The position numbers were made by a program, and so were the translations under genes. Shown here piece after piece: positions 36,553-44,703 of a stretch of 64,000 bases of DNA. The notes below the pieces were generated by a model. It was not told the DNA's origin. It ran no database searches and worked only from the letters and a program-made list of their open reading frames with translations. The stretch comes from Haloterrigena alkaliphila (GTDB lineage Archaea; Halobacteriota; Halobacteria; Halobacteriales; Natrialbaceae). Every line of letters begins with the position of its first letter. The first letter of the stretch is position 1. The stretch is taken from the NCBI RefSeq assembly GCF_017352155.2, contig NZ_CP071462.1:3472001-3536000 (forward strand), given 5' to 3'.

Positions 36553-37442
36553 CGGGTCGCCCCCTCCCGATCGAACGCGAGGGGTGCCCTCGACCGCGAG
36601 TCGTCTCGATCCGCGTCGTCGGCGCCGTCCCGCCGTTCGTCCGTCGTCACGTCCGTCTCGACGGCCTCGAAGACGTCTTCGGATTCGGGCGCGACTGCGT
36701 TTTCGACGTCACCCTCGAGGGCCGGCGGCTCGCCGGTGACGAGCGCGGGCGAGCCGAAGAACGACGACTTCGCCGCGACGTCCGTGAACGCGCTCGCGCA
36801 GTGGGGGCATTCGGGGGCGGTCAGTAGCGCGATGTCGACCGACTCGTCGCAGGAATCGCAGACGGCCGCCCGGACGCCGAGGCGGTTGGCCGCCCGCTTG
36901 AGGCGGTCTGCCTCCGCCCGCTGCCGCTCCCGTTCGGCCATCGCGTCGCGGTGGTCCCGAAGGTCGAGGACCGCGCTGGCGAGCAGCGCCGATCGCTCCT
37001 CGAGTTCGTCGGTCTCGTCGAAGACTCCCTCGAGGACGGTCTCGAAGTTGGCGAACCCGTCGTCGACGGTCGACTCGAGGGCCGCGACCGACTCCCGGAG
37101 CGCCGCCTGCTCGTCGGCGTCGGCGTACTCGGCGTGGTCGTGCTCGGCCGGCGCCTTTGCGTCGGTCTCGCGTTTGACCTGGACGACGCGGCTCCGGACG
37201 TCCTCGAGCAGGTCCGTGAACTCCTCTCGTTGGGCGTCGAGCTGGGTCCGCAGGGCCTCGACGTCCTCGAGATCGGTCGGCTCGAGGTCGTCGTCGGTGG
37301 CGACGGCGTGGGCGGCCGTCACCAGTCGGCGACAGACGTCGTCGCGCGTCTCGCCGCGACGGCTCGCCTCGCGAGCGAGCCAGTCGTCCACCTCGCCCGG
37401 GGGCGCAAACGAGATGCCGCCGTCGTCGTCCTCGCTCGACAT
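36549..37442 (-). CDS. Coiled-coil zinc protein
   Basis: A 297-residue protein without a recognised family. An N-terminal 45-residue helical domain (DDWLAREASRRGETRDDVCRR) resembles ribbon-helix-helix-type regions. A long coiled coil spans about 60-190, with Glu/Arg heptads, and a zinc ribbon at about 192-220 reads CDSCDESVDIALLTAPECPHC in part. An acidic tail follows. It lies between the HTR-like gene and the 4-bp-overlapping small Cys gene. A DNA- or polymerase-related scaffold is plausible by context but not shown. Confidence 0.72.
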   Translation of the reverse strand: MSSEDDDGGISFAPPGEVDDWLAREASRRGETRDDVCRRLVTAAHAVATDDDLEPTDLEDVEALRTQLDAQREEFTDLLEDVRSRVVQVKRETDAKAPAEHDHAEYADADEQAALRESVAALESTVDDGFANFETVLEGVFDETDELEERSALLASAVLDLRDHRDAMAERERQRAEADRLKRAANRLGVRAAVCDSCDESVDIALLTAPECPHCASAFTDVAAKSSFFGSPALVTGEPPALEGDVENAVAPESEDVFEAVETDVTTDERRDGADDADRDDSRSRAPLAFDREGATR

Positions 37443-37518
37443 GATACGCCTTCTTGGGTCGACTCGGGCATAAGGGTTGGTTCCAACTCACCGTTCGAAA
37501 CGCGGGCGTGAAGCTCTC

Positions 37519-38355
37519 TCAACGGATTTTCCGAACGTTACTGATGTCGAACCCGCCGTCGTGGATCTCGGTTTCGAACTGGACGATGTCCTCGTCCTCG
37601 AGTCGGGAGAGGACGCCCCGGAACTGCTCGACGACGAGCGTCCGGGCCCGCTCCGAGCCGCCGCTCTCCCATTCGAACAGCAGCGTCCCGTCGGTCGCCT
37701 CCTTCAGCCGCCCCAGCTCCGTCGGCTCGAGGGTCTCCGCGTTGACCAGCAGGAGGATGACGCCGCCCCAGCGGTGGGCGGCGCGCTTGAGCCCCTTCAG
37801 GAGCACCGTGAGGTCGGCCCAGGCGAAGCGGTCCTCCGCGGCCGAGACGAGGTCGGTCAGCGAGTCGATCACCACGAGATTGCCGGCGGCGTGGTCGGTC
37901 AGGTAGTCCCCGAGCGCCTCGAGGACGTCCCGGCGGTCGGCCCGGTCGCCGAGGCCGGTGATGTCGGTCGTCCGGTCGGAGTACCAGTCGGTCGGCACCG
38001 GCGTTAGTTGAAAGTACGTCTCGGCGAGTTCGACCACCGAGACGCCGGCCATCCCCGCGTCGACCAGGTCGTCGTCCAGGACGAACCGCATCTCGTCGAC
38101 GATCGCGTCCCGTTCGTCCGTAAACGAGACGTAGTGGACGGCATCGGGGAGCGTTGTCCCCGACTCGAGGTCGCCGTAGTAGCGGTCGAACTGGTCGGGA
38201 TCGGACCCGGCGAGGCCGTTCATCGCCGCGCTGGTGTAGCAGAACTCCCGCGCGCCGGCGCCGGCCTCGCCCGCGAGCAGGACGACGCTCCCTGCGGGCG
38301 CGCCGCCGCCGATCATTCGATCGAGTCGCGAGATGCCGAGGGGCAGCCGATTCAT
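37519..38355 (-). CDS. HTR-like RecA/KaiC-superfamily protein with degenerate P-loop
   Basis: A 278-residue protein with the RecA/KaiC fold. The loop reads GEAGAGARE (residues 29-37), where the Walker A lysine is Ala35 and the following Ser/Thr is Arg36. Nucleotide hydrolysis is therefore unlikely. A Walker B-like strand NLVVIDSLTDL (about 158-168) keeps its aspartate. The family is haloarchaeal (often labelled HTR-like) and of unknown role; a RadB- or KaiC-like adaptor is possible. First gene in the run leading to TFS and DinB. Confidence 0.82.
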   Translation of the reverse strand: MNRLPLGISRLDRMIGGGAPAGSVVLLAGEAGAGAREFCYTSAAMNGLAGSDPDQFDRYYGDLESGTTLPDAVHYVSFTDERDAIVDEMRFVLDDDLVDAGMAGVSVVELAETYFQLTPVPTDWYSDRTTDITGLGDRADRRDVLEALGDYLTDHAAGNLVVIDSLTDLVSAAEDRFAWADLTVLLKGLKRAAHRWGGVILLLVNAETLEPTELGRLKEATDGTLLFEWESGGSERARTLVVEQFRGVLSRLEDEDIVQFETEIHDGGFDISNVRKIR

Positions 38356-38393
38356 GTGCTCGAGTTCGTTCGAAACCGCTTACGCATTGCGGC

Positions 38394-38489
38394 CAACCTT
38401 TTACGCTGCGCTCACTCGCTCCGCTCGTTCGCTCGGTAAAAGGTTGATCAAAAGCACTCCTCCTTCCGTTTCGGGTCGCTTCGCGACCC
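38394..38489. repeat. Composite inverted-repeat element
   Basis: CAACCTTTTAC (38394-38404) and GTAAAAGGTTG (38436-38446) are perfect 11-bp inverted repeats around a low-complexity GCTC/GCTTC-rich core. A second perfect hairpin, GGGTCGC-TTC-GCGACCC, follows at 38473-38489. The 196-bp gap between the HTR-like gene and the GHMP gene consists largely of this material. It looks like a repetitive mobile or regulatory element, not a gene. Confidence 0.75.
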
Positions 38490-38551
38490 TCCACATCAGT
38501 CGTCAGCCGCTCGCTCACTCTGTTCGCTCGCGGAGACTTCCGTCGATATCG

Positions 38552-39529
38552 CTAGCCGTCAGTCCGAACTCGAGCCCCCTCACGCGCCGGTTTTGACAAC
38601 ACGACTCGCCCCTCGAGCCCGTTGTCGGCCAGCGCGTCTCGAGCCGCGGCTTCGGCCTCGGCGGCGTGGCTGCGGTCGGTGACGCCGTACACGACCGGAC
38701 CCCACGACGACTGGCCGATCCCGGTGAGCACCGGGCAGTCCTCGAGCGCCTCGACGAGCGTCCCGGCAGGCGGCCGGAAGACGCCGCCCTGGGCATCGGC
38801 GTACCAGGCGCCGTTCTTCCGGCCGATTTCGGCGATAGCCTCGCCGAACGCCTCGAGGCGCCCCTCCGCGGCGGCGGGGAGCAGTTTGCGGGTGACGACG
38901 CCGGCGATCTCGTCGGCGACGGCGGGATCGGCTCGCTCGGCGACCGCTCGCATGCTCGCGTCCTCGTCGTCGCCGCTGCGGCCGGGGTCGGCGTCGGGGA
39001 CGACGACGAGGAACCGCCAGTCGCGGGGGAGTTCGTGGCGAGCGACGATTGGAGGGACCGTCCAGTCGCCCTCGGCCGGCGGCTCGGTCGTGAACCGGTT
39101 GGTCGGGTGGCCGGCGTCGACGACGAAGCCGCCGTCCTCGAAGGTCGCGACGCCGACGCCGCTGCGGCCGCCCCGACCCATCGCCGGGGCGTGTTCCCGG
39201 ACGCGGACCTCGCGGTCGTGGGCCCGCGCCGTCGCGGCGAGCACCGACAGCGCGAGCTGGGTGCCGCTCCCGAGGCCGACGTGGCGCGGCAGCCGCTCCT
39301 CGAGGGTGAGCGCGACGCCGGGGACCTCGAGCACGTCCACTGCCCGGGATGCGTACTCCCCGACCAGCGGGTCGTCCGTCTCGACTGTGGCCGCGGGTTC
39401 TGCGGTGACCGTCACGCGGGGCTCCTCGAGGCCGACGCCGATGCCCCCGTAGAGGCGCCGCCGGGCGAGCGAGAGGTTCTGGAAGCCGACGTGGAGTCGC
39501 GCTCCCGCGGTGACGGTCGCGGTCGTCAT
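38552..39529 (-). CDS. Beta-ribofuranosylaminobenzene 5'-phosphate synthase-like GHMP protein
   Basis: A 325-residue GHMP-fold protein of the beta-RFAP synthase family, which in methanogens makes the first intermediate of methanopterin from PRPP and 4-aminobenzoate. Haloarchaea lack methanopterin, so a related pterin or other role is likely. The glycine/serine loop PRHVGLGSGTQLALSV (about 93-108) is the phosphate-binding motif. LTGIGQSSWGP near 275 is the GHMP motif 3. Start at MTTATVTAG, with the long alternative upstream excluded. Divergent from GT2. Confidence 0.85.
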   Translation of the reverse strand: MTTATVTAGARLHVGFQNLSLARRRLYGGIGVGLEEPRVTVTAEPAATVETDDPLVGEYASRAVDVLEVPGVALTLEERLPRHVGLGSGTQLALSVLAATARAHDREVRVREHAPAMGRGGRSGVGVATFEDGGFVVDAGHPTNRFTTEPPAEGDWTVPPIVARHELPRDWRFLVVVPDADPGRSGDDEDASMRAVAERADPAVADEIAGVVTRKLLPAAAEGRLEAFGEAIAEIGRKNGAWYADAQGGVFRPPAGTLVEALEDCPVLTGIGQSSWGPVVYGVTDRSHAAEAEAAARDALADNGLEGRVVLSKPAREGARVRTDG

Positions 39530-39624
39530 GCCCGGCCGTAGGGAGGCACCCGGCAAGGGGGTTTCGACGCTGGCAACGACTGTCGCCACAGGGGTTATGA
39601 CCGTCGGCGCGACAGTCGTGACCG

Positions 39625-40350
39625 ATGGCAGCCGCGTCGGAACCGGCGACGACCGCGTCGGTGGTGGTCCCCGCCCGCGACGAGCCCGACAGCCTCGAGC
39701 GAACGCTGGACGCCCTCTCGGCGCAGACGTTCGACGGCCGACTCGAGGTGATCGTCGTCGCCAGCGGGACGACGACGCTGGCGGTCGCTCGCGCGCACCG
39801 GATCGTCGACCGCGTCGTCGCCGATCGGACCCACGAGGGGCCGGGAGCGGCACGGAATCGGGGCGCAGCGGTTGCGACGGGCGACGTGCTGCTGTTCACC
39901 GACGCCGATACCGTCGTTCCCCCAGCGTGGGTTCGACGGCACCGACGGCACTACGCGACGCCCGCCGTCGTCGGCGTCGGCGGCCCGCTTCGGCCGCTGG
40001 CGGGCGGCCTTCGCCACGGGCTCCTCTTTCGGCTCCTCTCGGACTGGTGGTACCGCGCCAGCTGGCCAGTCGGCTTCGTCCAGCAGCCGGGCCCCAACTG
40101 CAGCGTGCGCCGGTCGGCGTTCGAGGCGGTCGGCGGCTTCGACGAGTCGCTGTCGTTCATCGAGGACACCGACCTCTCCCTGCGACTGCGCGAGGCGGGG
40201 ACGGTCGTCTACGACCACACCTGTCCGGTGGCTACCTCGCCGCGACGCCAGGAGCGGGAGGGGTACCTCCCGCTCTTCCTGGCGTACCTCGCGGGCTACC
40301 TCGCGTACGCGATTCCCGGCCGCTCGCCGACGCGGGATCACTTCTCCTGA
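39625..40350 (+). CDS. Family 2 glycosyltransferase
   Basis: A 241-residue GT-A-fold enzyme. Motifs: ASVVVPARDEPDSLERTL (about 11-28), the DxD-like LLFTDADTVVP (about 87-97) that binds metal and nucleotide-sugar, and SFIEDTDLSLRLREAG with the acceptor-site ED (about 185-200). The C-terminal hydrophobic stretch (about 215-232) may anchor it to the membrane. Donor and acceptor are unknown. It is followed by YqeC after 38 bp. Confidence 0.9.
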   Translation: MAAASEPATTASVVVPARDEPDSLERTLDALSAQTFDGRLEVIVVASGTTTLAVARAHRIVDRVVADRTHEGPGAARNRGAAVATGDVLLFTDADTVVPPAWVRRHRRHYATPAVVGVGGPLRPLAGGLRHGLLFRLLSDWWYRASWPVGFVQQPGPNCSVRRSAFEAVGGFDESLSFIEDTDLSLRLREAGTVVYDHTCPVATSPRRQEREGYLPLFLAYLAGYLAYAIPGRSPTRDHFS

Positions 40351-40388
40351 CCGCCGGCCCTTTTTCGCCGGTCGTCGTACCGACGCGC

Positions 40389-41198
40389 ATGGACCTCGTG
40401 GAGGCCCTCGGAGCCGACGCCGCGCTCACCTGCGTCGTCGGCGCCGGCGGCAAGAAATCGACGCTGTACGAACTCGCCGGACGACTCGAGCGAGCGGTCG
40501 TGACCGCCACAGTCCGGATTCCGATCTTCGACCGGCAGGTCGCCGACGTGCGGGTGACCGAGGAGCCGGTCGCCCTGCTCGAGCGGGGCGCTTCGGGAGA
40601 CGGCGACCTCGAGTGGCCGCTCGGACTGGTCCCTGCGCGAGAGCGCGAGGATCGGTATCTGGGCTACGAGCCGGCGACGGTCGACCGGATCGCGGCGGCC
40701 CCGGGCGTGGACCACGTCCTCGTCAAGGCCGATGGGGCGCGAACGCGACTGTTGAAGGCACCGAACGAGCGCGAGCCCCAGCTTCCAGATTCGGTCGGGA
40801 CGGTGCTGGCGATCGCCAGCGTCGACGCGGTCGGGCAACCGCTCGAGGAGTCTGTCGTCCACCGGCCCGAGCGCGTCTCGGCGGTGACCGGGCGCGCGAT
40901 CGGGGAGACGGTCCGGCCGGCCGACGTCGCGGCGGTCCTCACCAGTCCCGACGGCGGGCTGAAGGGCGTTCCCGAACGCGCGATGTACGTCCCGGTGATC
41001 AACATGGTCGACGACGCCGACGACCGGGCGATCGCCGAGGAAATAGCGAGACGCGTCCTCGAGCGGAGCGCGGACGCGGGCGCCGATACCGATGCGGGCG
41101 CCGACACCGGAACCGGGGCCGACGGCCGCGTCTCCCGGGTCGTTCTGACGAGCATGATCGCCGAGGAACCGCTGGTCGAGGTCCTCGAGTCGCCGTGA
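40389..41198 (+). CDS. yqeC: YqeC-type selenium/molybdenum cofactor protein
   Basis: A 269-residue protein of the YqeC family (selenium cofactor biosynthesis, linked to labile-selenium molybdenum hydroxylases). It has a P-loop-like start CVVGAGGKKSTLYELAGRL (about 15-33), HVLVKADGAR with an Asp (about 112-121), and a Rossmann-type fold. A repeated Ala/Asp/Thr stretch (DAGADTDAGADTGTGADG, about 229-246) is an odd low-complexity insertion. It precedes mobA by 23 bp on the same strand, so they probably share an mRNA. Confidence 0.86.
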   Translation: MDLVEALGADAALTCVVGAGGKKSTLYELAGRLERAVVTATVRIPIFDRQVADVRVTEEPVALLERGASGDGDLEWPLGLVPAREREDRYLGYEPATVDRIAAAPGVDHVLVKADGARTRLLKAPNEREPQLPDSVGTVLAIASVDAVGQPLEESVVHRPERVSAVTGRAIGETVRPADVAAVLTSPDGGLKGVPERAMYVPVINMVDDADDRAIAEEIARRVLERSADAGADTDAGADTGTGADGRVSRVVLTSMIAEEPLVEVLESP

Positions 41199-41221
41199 CC
41201 GAGGGCGTGAGGGGGTAGTTT

Positions 41222-41875
41222 ATGGATCGGCCGGGGCTATCTCGAGTCGTGACAACCGATCGCTCGCTCGGGGGCGTCGTCCTCGCCGGCGGCTACTCCA
41301 CGCGCTTCGGCGAGGCGGACAAGGCCGTCGCCGACCTCGCGGGCACGCCGATGATCCGGCGGGCCGTCGACCGACTCGCGACGGTCGCCGACGACCTCGT
41401 GATCAACTGTCGTGAGGACCAACTCGAGGCTATCCGTTCGGCGCTAGCCGATAGTGGCCTCGAACCCCGGTACGCCACCGATCCGGTCCCCGACCGCGGA
41501 CCGCTGGCCGGCATTCAGGTCGGTCTCGAGGCGGTCGACCGCGAGTACGCGGCCGTCGTCGCCTGCGACATGCCGTTCGTCGACCCCGCGCTCCTCGAGA
41601 CGCTCCACGAGCGCGCCCGCGGTCGCGACGGCGCCGTCGTCCGCCTCGAGGACGGCTGGTATCAGACGACGCAGGCGGTCTATCGGGCCGACGCGATGGC
41701 TCGGGCCTGCGCGGAGACGCTCGAGTCCGACGACAAGCGGATCGTGGCCGCGCTCGAGCGGATCGACGTGGTGACGGTGAGTGAGGACGACCTCGAGGGC
41801 GTCTCCGAGCGGACCTTCGAGAGCATCGACACGCGAGAGGCGCTCGCGGACGCGGAGCGGCGACTCGGGGAGTGA
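41222..41875 (+). CDS. mobA: Molybdenum cofactor guanylyltransferase-like MobA
   Basis: A 217-residue NTP-transferase that links GMP (or CMP) to molybdopterin. The signature LAGGYSTRFGEADKA (about 21-35) binds the phosphates, and ACDMPFVDP (about 118-126) carries the metal-binding Asp. No MobB fusion. The paired YqeC suggests a nucleotide-modified molybdenum hydroxylase cofactor; such an enzyme is not in the window. Starts at ATG 41222, with GTG at 41249 as an alternative. Confidence 0.9.
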   Translation: MDRPGLSRVVTTDRSLGGVVLAGGYSTRFGEADKAVADLAGTPMIRRAVDRLATVADDLVINCREDQLEAIRSALADSGLEPRYATDPVPDRGPLAGIQVGLEAVDREYAAVVACDMPFVDPALLETLHERARGRDGAVVRLEDGWYQTTQAVYRADAMARACAETLESDDKRIVAALERIDVVTVSEDDLEGVSERTFESIDTREALADAERRLGE

Positions 41876-41944
41876 CGGACGAAACAGGAGCACGCCGAAC
41901 GCCATCCCGTGACGATGATCGTCGCGACGGCCGTTCGCCGCTGG

Positions 41945-42352
41945 TCAGAACTGCCGCGTGTACCACGCCTTCGAGACGAACAAGGTGGCAGCCCCGAGCA
42001 CGAAGGCCGTCATCACGATCAGGTGTGCATCGATCGGGAGCGCGTAGTCCACACCGCCGGTATCGCCCTCCCCGATCCCGGCTATCGAGAAGACGAACAG
42101 GAACCAGAACACCGCCCAGAAGGCGACGTAGCCGGCGCGATAGTTGATAGCCACGTACCGCTCGTCGGTCTCGAGGCCGTCCTTCGCGTGTTGAGACCAG
42201 CCGAGCGCCGACGCCCCGGCGACGCCGCTTCCCAGCGCGAGCGCCACGTTCGGTTCGTCGGGAACTCCCGGTCCACCGAGCGTCGCGACGATCGCGACGA
42301 CGAGTCCGACCAGCCCGATCGCACCGACCGCGTATCGCTTCCAGTTGGCCAT
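41945..42352 (-). CDS. DUF2178-like four-helix membrane protein
   Basis: A 135-residue membrane protein with helices at about residues 5-25, 36-50, 70-92 and 105-128 and an arginine-rich last loop (KAWYTRQF). It is close to the DUF2178 family, whose genes often lie next to an HTH regulator; none is adjacent here. Function unknown. It is convergent with mobA (70-bp gap) and precedes a 103-bp AT-rich promoter-like region. Confidence 0.75.
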   Translation of the reverse strand: MANWKRYAVGAIGLVGLVVAIVATLGGPGVPDEPNVALALGSGVAGASALGWSQHAKDGLETDERYVAINYRAGYVAFWAVFWFLFVFSIAGIGEGDTGGVDYALPIDAHLIVMTAFVLGAATLFVSKAWYTRQF

Positions 42353-42455
42353 TATATATAAATCGAGAACGACAAACTGTAATAAGTGTTCTTCTCGGAA
42401 GCGTGGATAAAAGTCGGAAACGACGTCTTCGGCGCGGTACGCGGAAGCGGATACC

Positions 42456-44192
42456 TCACTCCTGCTTTGCGCCGGGGTTCGTCACGGCACCGTTGGCCGC
42501 CGAACCGAACGCCCGGCCGTACTTCGCCAGCACGCCGGTCGTGTAGTTGGGCTCGGGTTCGTCGCGTTCCTCGAGTCGCCGCTCGATCTCCTCGTCGGAG
42601 AGGTCAACGGAGAGTTCGAGCTCGTCGATGTCGATGGTGATCGTGTCGCCGTCCTCGAGGGCGGCGATCGGACCGCCGGCAGCGGCCTCCGGCGCGACGT
42701 GGCCGATGGAGAACCCGCGGGTGGCCCCCGAGAACCGACCGTCGGTGAACAGCGCGACGTCCTCGGCGTGGCCTTGTCCCGCCACGGCGCTCGTGACGCC
42801 GAGCATCTCGCGCATGCCGGGGCCGCCGCGGGGACCCTCGTTGCGGATGCCGATGACGTCGCCGGAGTCGACGCGGCCCTCCTGGACGTACGCCATCGCG
42901 TTCTCCTCCTGCTCGAAGATGCGAACCGGCCCCTCGTGGTGGAGGTGGTCCTCGCCGGTCATCTTGATGACGGCGCCGTCGGGCGCGAGGTTGCCGGTGA
43001 GGATGCGGATGGCGCCCCGCTCGTGGATCGGATCGTCGACGGTGTAGAGAAAGTCGGCGTCGAGGTCCGAAATTCGGGGCGGATCGACGCGCTCGACGGC
43101 CTCGGCGATGGTCTCGCCGGTGACCGTCAGCGCGTCGCCGTGGAGCAGGTCGGCCTCGAGCAGTTCGCGGAGGACGACCGGAACGCCGCCGACCTCGTGG
43201 AGGTCGTTCATCACGCGCGCGCCGCTGGGCTGGAGTTTGGCGATCTTCGGCGTGCGGGCGCTGATCTCGTTGAAGTCCTCGATGTCGAGGTCGATGCCGG
43301 CCTCGGCGGCCATCGCCAGCAGGTGGAGCACGGCGTTGGTCGAGCCCCCGATCGCCACCTGCAGTGCGATGGCGTTCTCGAAGGACTCCCTCGAGAGGAA
43401 GTCGGAGGGCCTGCGGCGTTCCCGGACGACCTCGACGGCCAGTTCGCCGCTCTCGCGGGCGACCTCGTAGCGCTCTTCGTCCTCGGCGGGCGGGGAGGAG
43501 GAGCCGAGCGGCGCGAAGCCGATGGTCTCGGAGATGGAGGCCATCGTGTTCGCGGTGAACATCCCGCCACAGGAGCCGGCGCCGGGGCAGGCGTTGCGCT
43601 CCATCTCGTCGAGTTCGTCCTCGGACATCTCGCCGTCGGCGACGGCGCCGACCCCCTCGAAGAGGTTCTGGACGGTGATCTCCCGGCCCTCGTGCTCGCC
43701 GGGCATGATCGATCCGCCGTAGAGGAAGACGCTGGGCAGGTCCGTCCGGATGGCGGCCATCATCATCCCGGGCATGTTCTTGTCGCAGCCGCCGATGGTG
43801 ACGAGGCCGTCCATGCGCTCGCCGAAGGCGACCAGTTCGACGGAGTCGGCGATCACTTCCCGCGAGATGAGGGAGGCCTTCATTCCCTCGGTCCCCATCG
43901 AGATGGCGTCGGAGATGGTGATGGTGCCGAACTCGATGGGCATGCCGTCGGCCTCGTCGACGGCGTCGTAGGCCGACTGGGCCACGTCATCCAGGTGCAC
44001 GTTACAGGGCGTGATGTCCGCGGCCGGGTTCGCGACGCCGATCATCGGCGAGTCGAAGTCCTCGTCGTCGTACCCCATCGCGCGGAACATCGCACGGTGG
44101 GGCGCGCGCTCGACCCCCTCCGTGACCTCGTTGCTCGGCAGGTCGTCGGGTTTCCCCTCCGCGGGCGACCGCTGTTCGGGCTGTTGGCTCAT
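42456..44192 (-). CDS. ilvD: Dihydroxy-acid dehydratase
   Basis: A 578-residue Fe-S enzyme of branched-chain amino-acid synthesis that converts 2,3-dihydroxyisovalerate to 2-ketoisovalerate. Cluster and Mg ligands are in [10 protein letters not shown] (about 60-69), [13 protein letters not shown] (about 140) and [18 protein letters not shown] (about 206-223). C-terminal [14 protein letters not shown] (about 490) is also diagnostic. The start at MSQQPEQ fits a TATA-like box 24-31 bp upstream (44216-44223). Other ilv genes are absent from the window. Confidence 0.97.
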   Translation of the reverse strand: MSQQPEQRSPAEGKPDDLPSNEVTEGVERAPHRAMFRAMGYDDEDFDSPMIGVANPAADITPCNVHLDDVAQSAYDAVDEADGMPIEFGTITISDAISMGTEGMKASLISREVIADSVELVAFGERMDGLVTIGGCDKNMPGMMMAAIRTDLPSVFLYGGSIMPGEHEGREITVQNLFEGVGAVADGEMSEDELDEMERNACPGAGSCGGMFTANTMASISETIGFAPLGSSSPPAEDEERYEVARESGELAVEVVRERRRPSDFLSRESFENAIALQVAIGGSTNAVLHLLAMAAEAGIDLDIEDFNEISARTPKIAKLQPSGARVMNDLHEVGGVPVVLRELLEADLLHGDALTVTGETIAEAVERVDPPRISDLDADFLYTVDDPIHERGAIRILTGNLAPDGAVIKMTGEDHLHHEGPVRIFEQEENAMAYVQEGRVDSGDVIGIRNEGPRGGPGMREMLGVTSAVAGQGHAEDVALFTDGRFSGATRGFSIGHVAPEAAAGGPIAALEDGDTITIDIDELELSVDLSDEEIERRLEERDEPEPNYTTGVLAKYGRAFGSAANGAVTNPGAKQE

Positions 44193-44215
44193 ACCCTGTG
44201 AGTTGCAACCTCGGC

Positions 44216-44223
44216 GCTTAAAG
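44216..44223 (-). promoter_or_regulatory. TATA-like box of ilvD
   Basis: CTTTAAGC (minus strand) lies 24-31 bp before the ilvD ATG, consistent with a leaderless transcript. Confidence 0.55.
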
Positions 44224-44486
44224 TCCTCGGATACCGTCATCGCGCCCCATAAGGGCGGTCGGGAACGGGTTCGGCCGGCGGCTGTTCGGTCGGTATCGAC
44301 CCGGTCGGTTCGGTCGATGTCGATTCGGTCGGTTCCCGGCGGTAGACGAGCGCGGAGCGCGATTCACGCGTTCGAGTATAACCGGAGGCAAACGCCGGCG
44401 GTCGTTGCCCTGCACACGCTCGTGCCCTTCGATTTCCTGCACGAGTCTTTCCCGCCCGTGTCACAGAGTGACTGATAGAGGATCGA

Positions 44487-44642
44487 ATGTATAAGTACTG
44501 TCTCGAGTGCGAGTGGCAGGCCAGCACCGACAGCGGGTACTCCGAGTCGGAGGTGTCGAAGGAGGCGATCGAACACTTCGTCGAGACGGGTCACACGGTC
44601 GATTCGCTCCGGCTTCCGCCGCCGGTGATCATCGAAAACTGA
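44487..44642 (+). CDS. Short C2H2-type zinc-finger protein
   Basis: A 51-residue protein, MYKYCLECEWQASTDSG at the start. Cys5-x2-Cys8 and His30-x5-His36 form a C2H2 zinc knuckle around a helix (SEVSKEAIEHFVETGH). A VDSLRLPPPVIIEN tail follows. Haloarchaea have several such one-finger proteins; one in Haloferax affects motility or biofilm, but function here is unknown. It fills the gap between ilvD and the propeller gene. Too short for automatic calling and easily missed. Confidence 0.8.
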   Translation: MYKYCLECEWQASTDSGYSESEVSKEAIEHFVETGHTVDSLRLPPPVIIEN

Positions 44643-44703
44643 ACGACGGTGCATCGAGCGAGCGGATGTGGGTGCAGCCGATCGTAGCACCGGTCGAGTC
44701 CCG

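Noticed and set aside
44218-44442. Minus-strand 74-codon frame and CGGTCGGT direct repeats upstream of ilvD
   Set aside because: The repeats are short GGTCGG runs common in this composition; no protein pattern.
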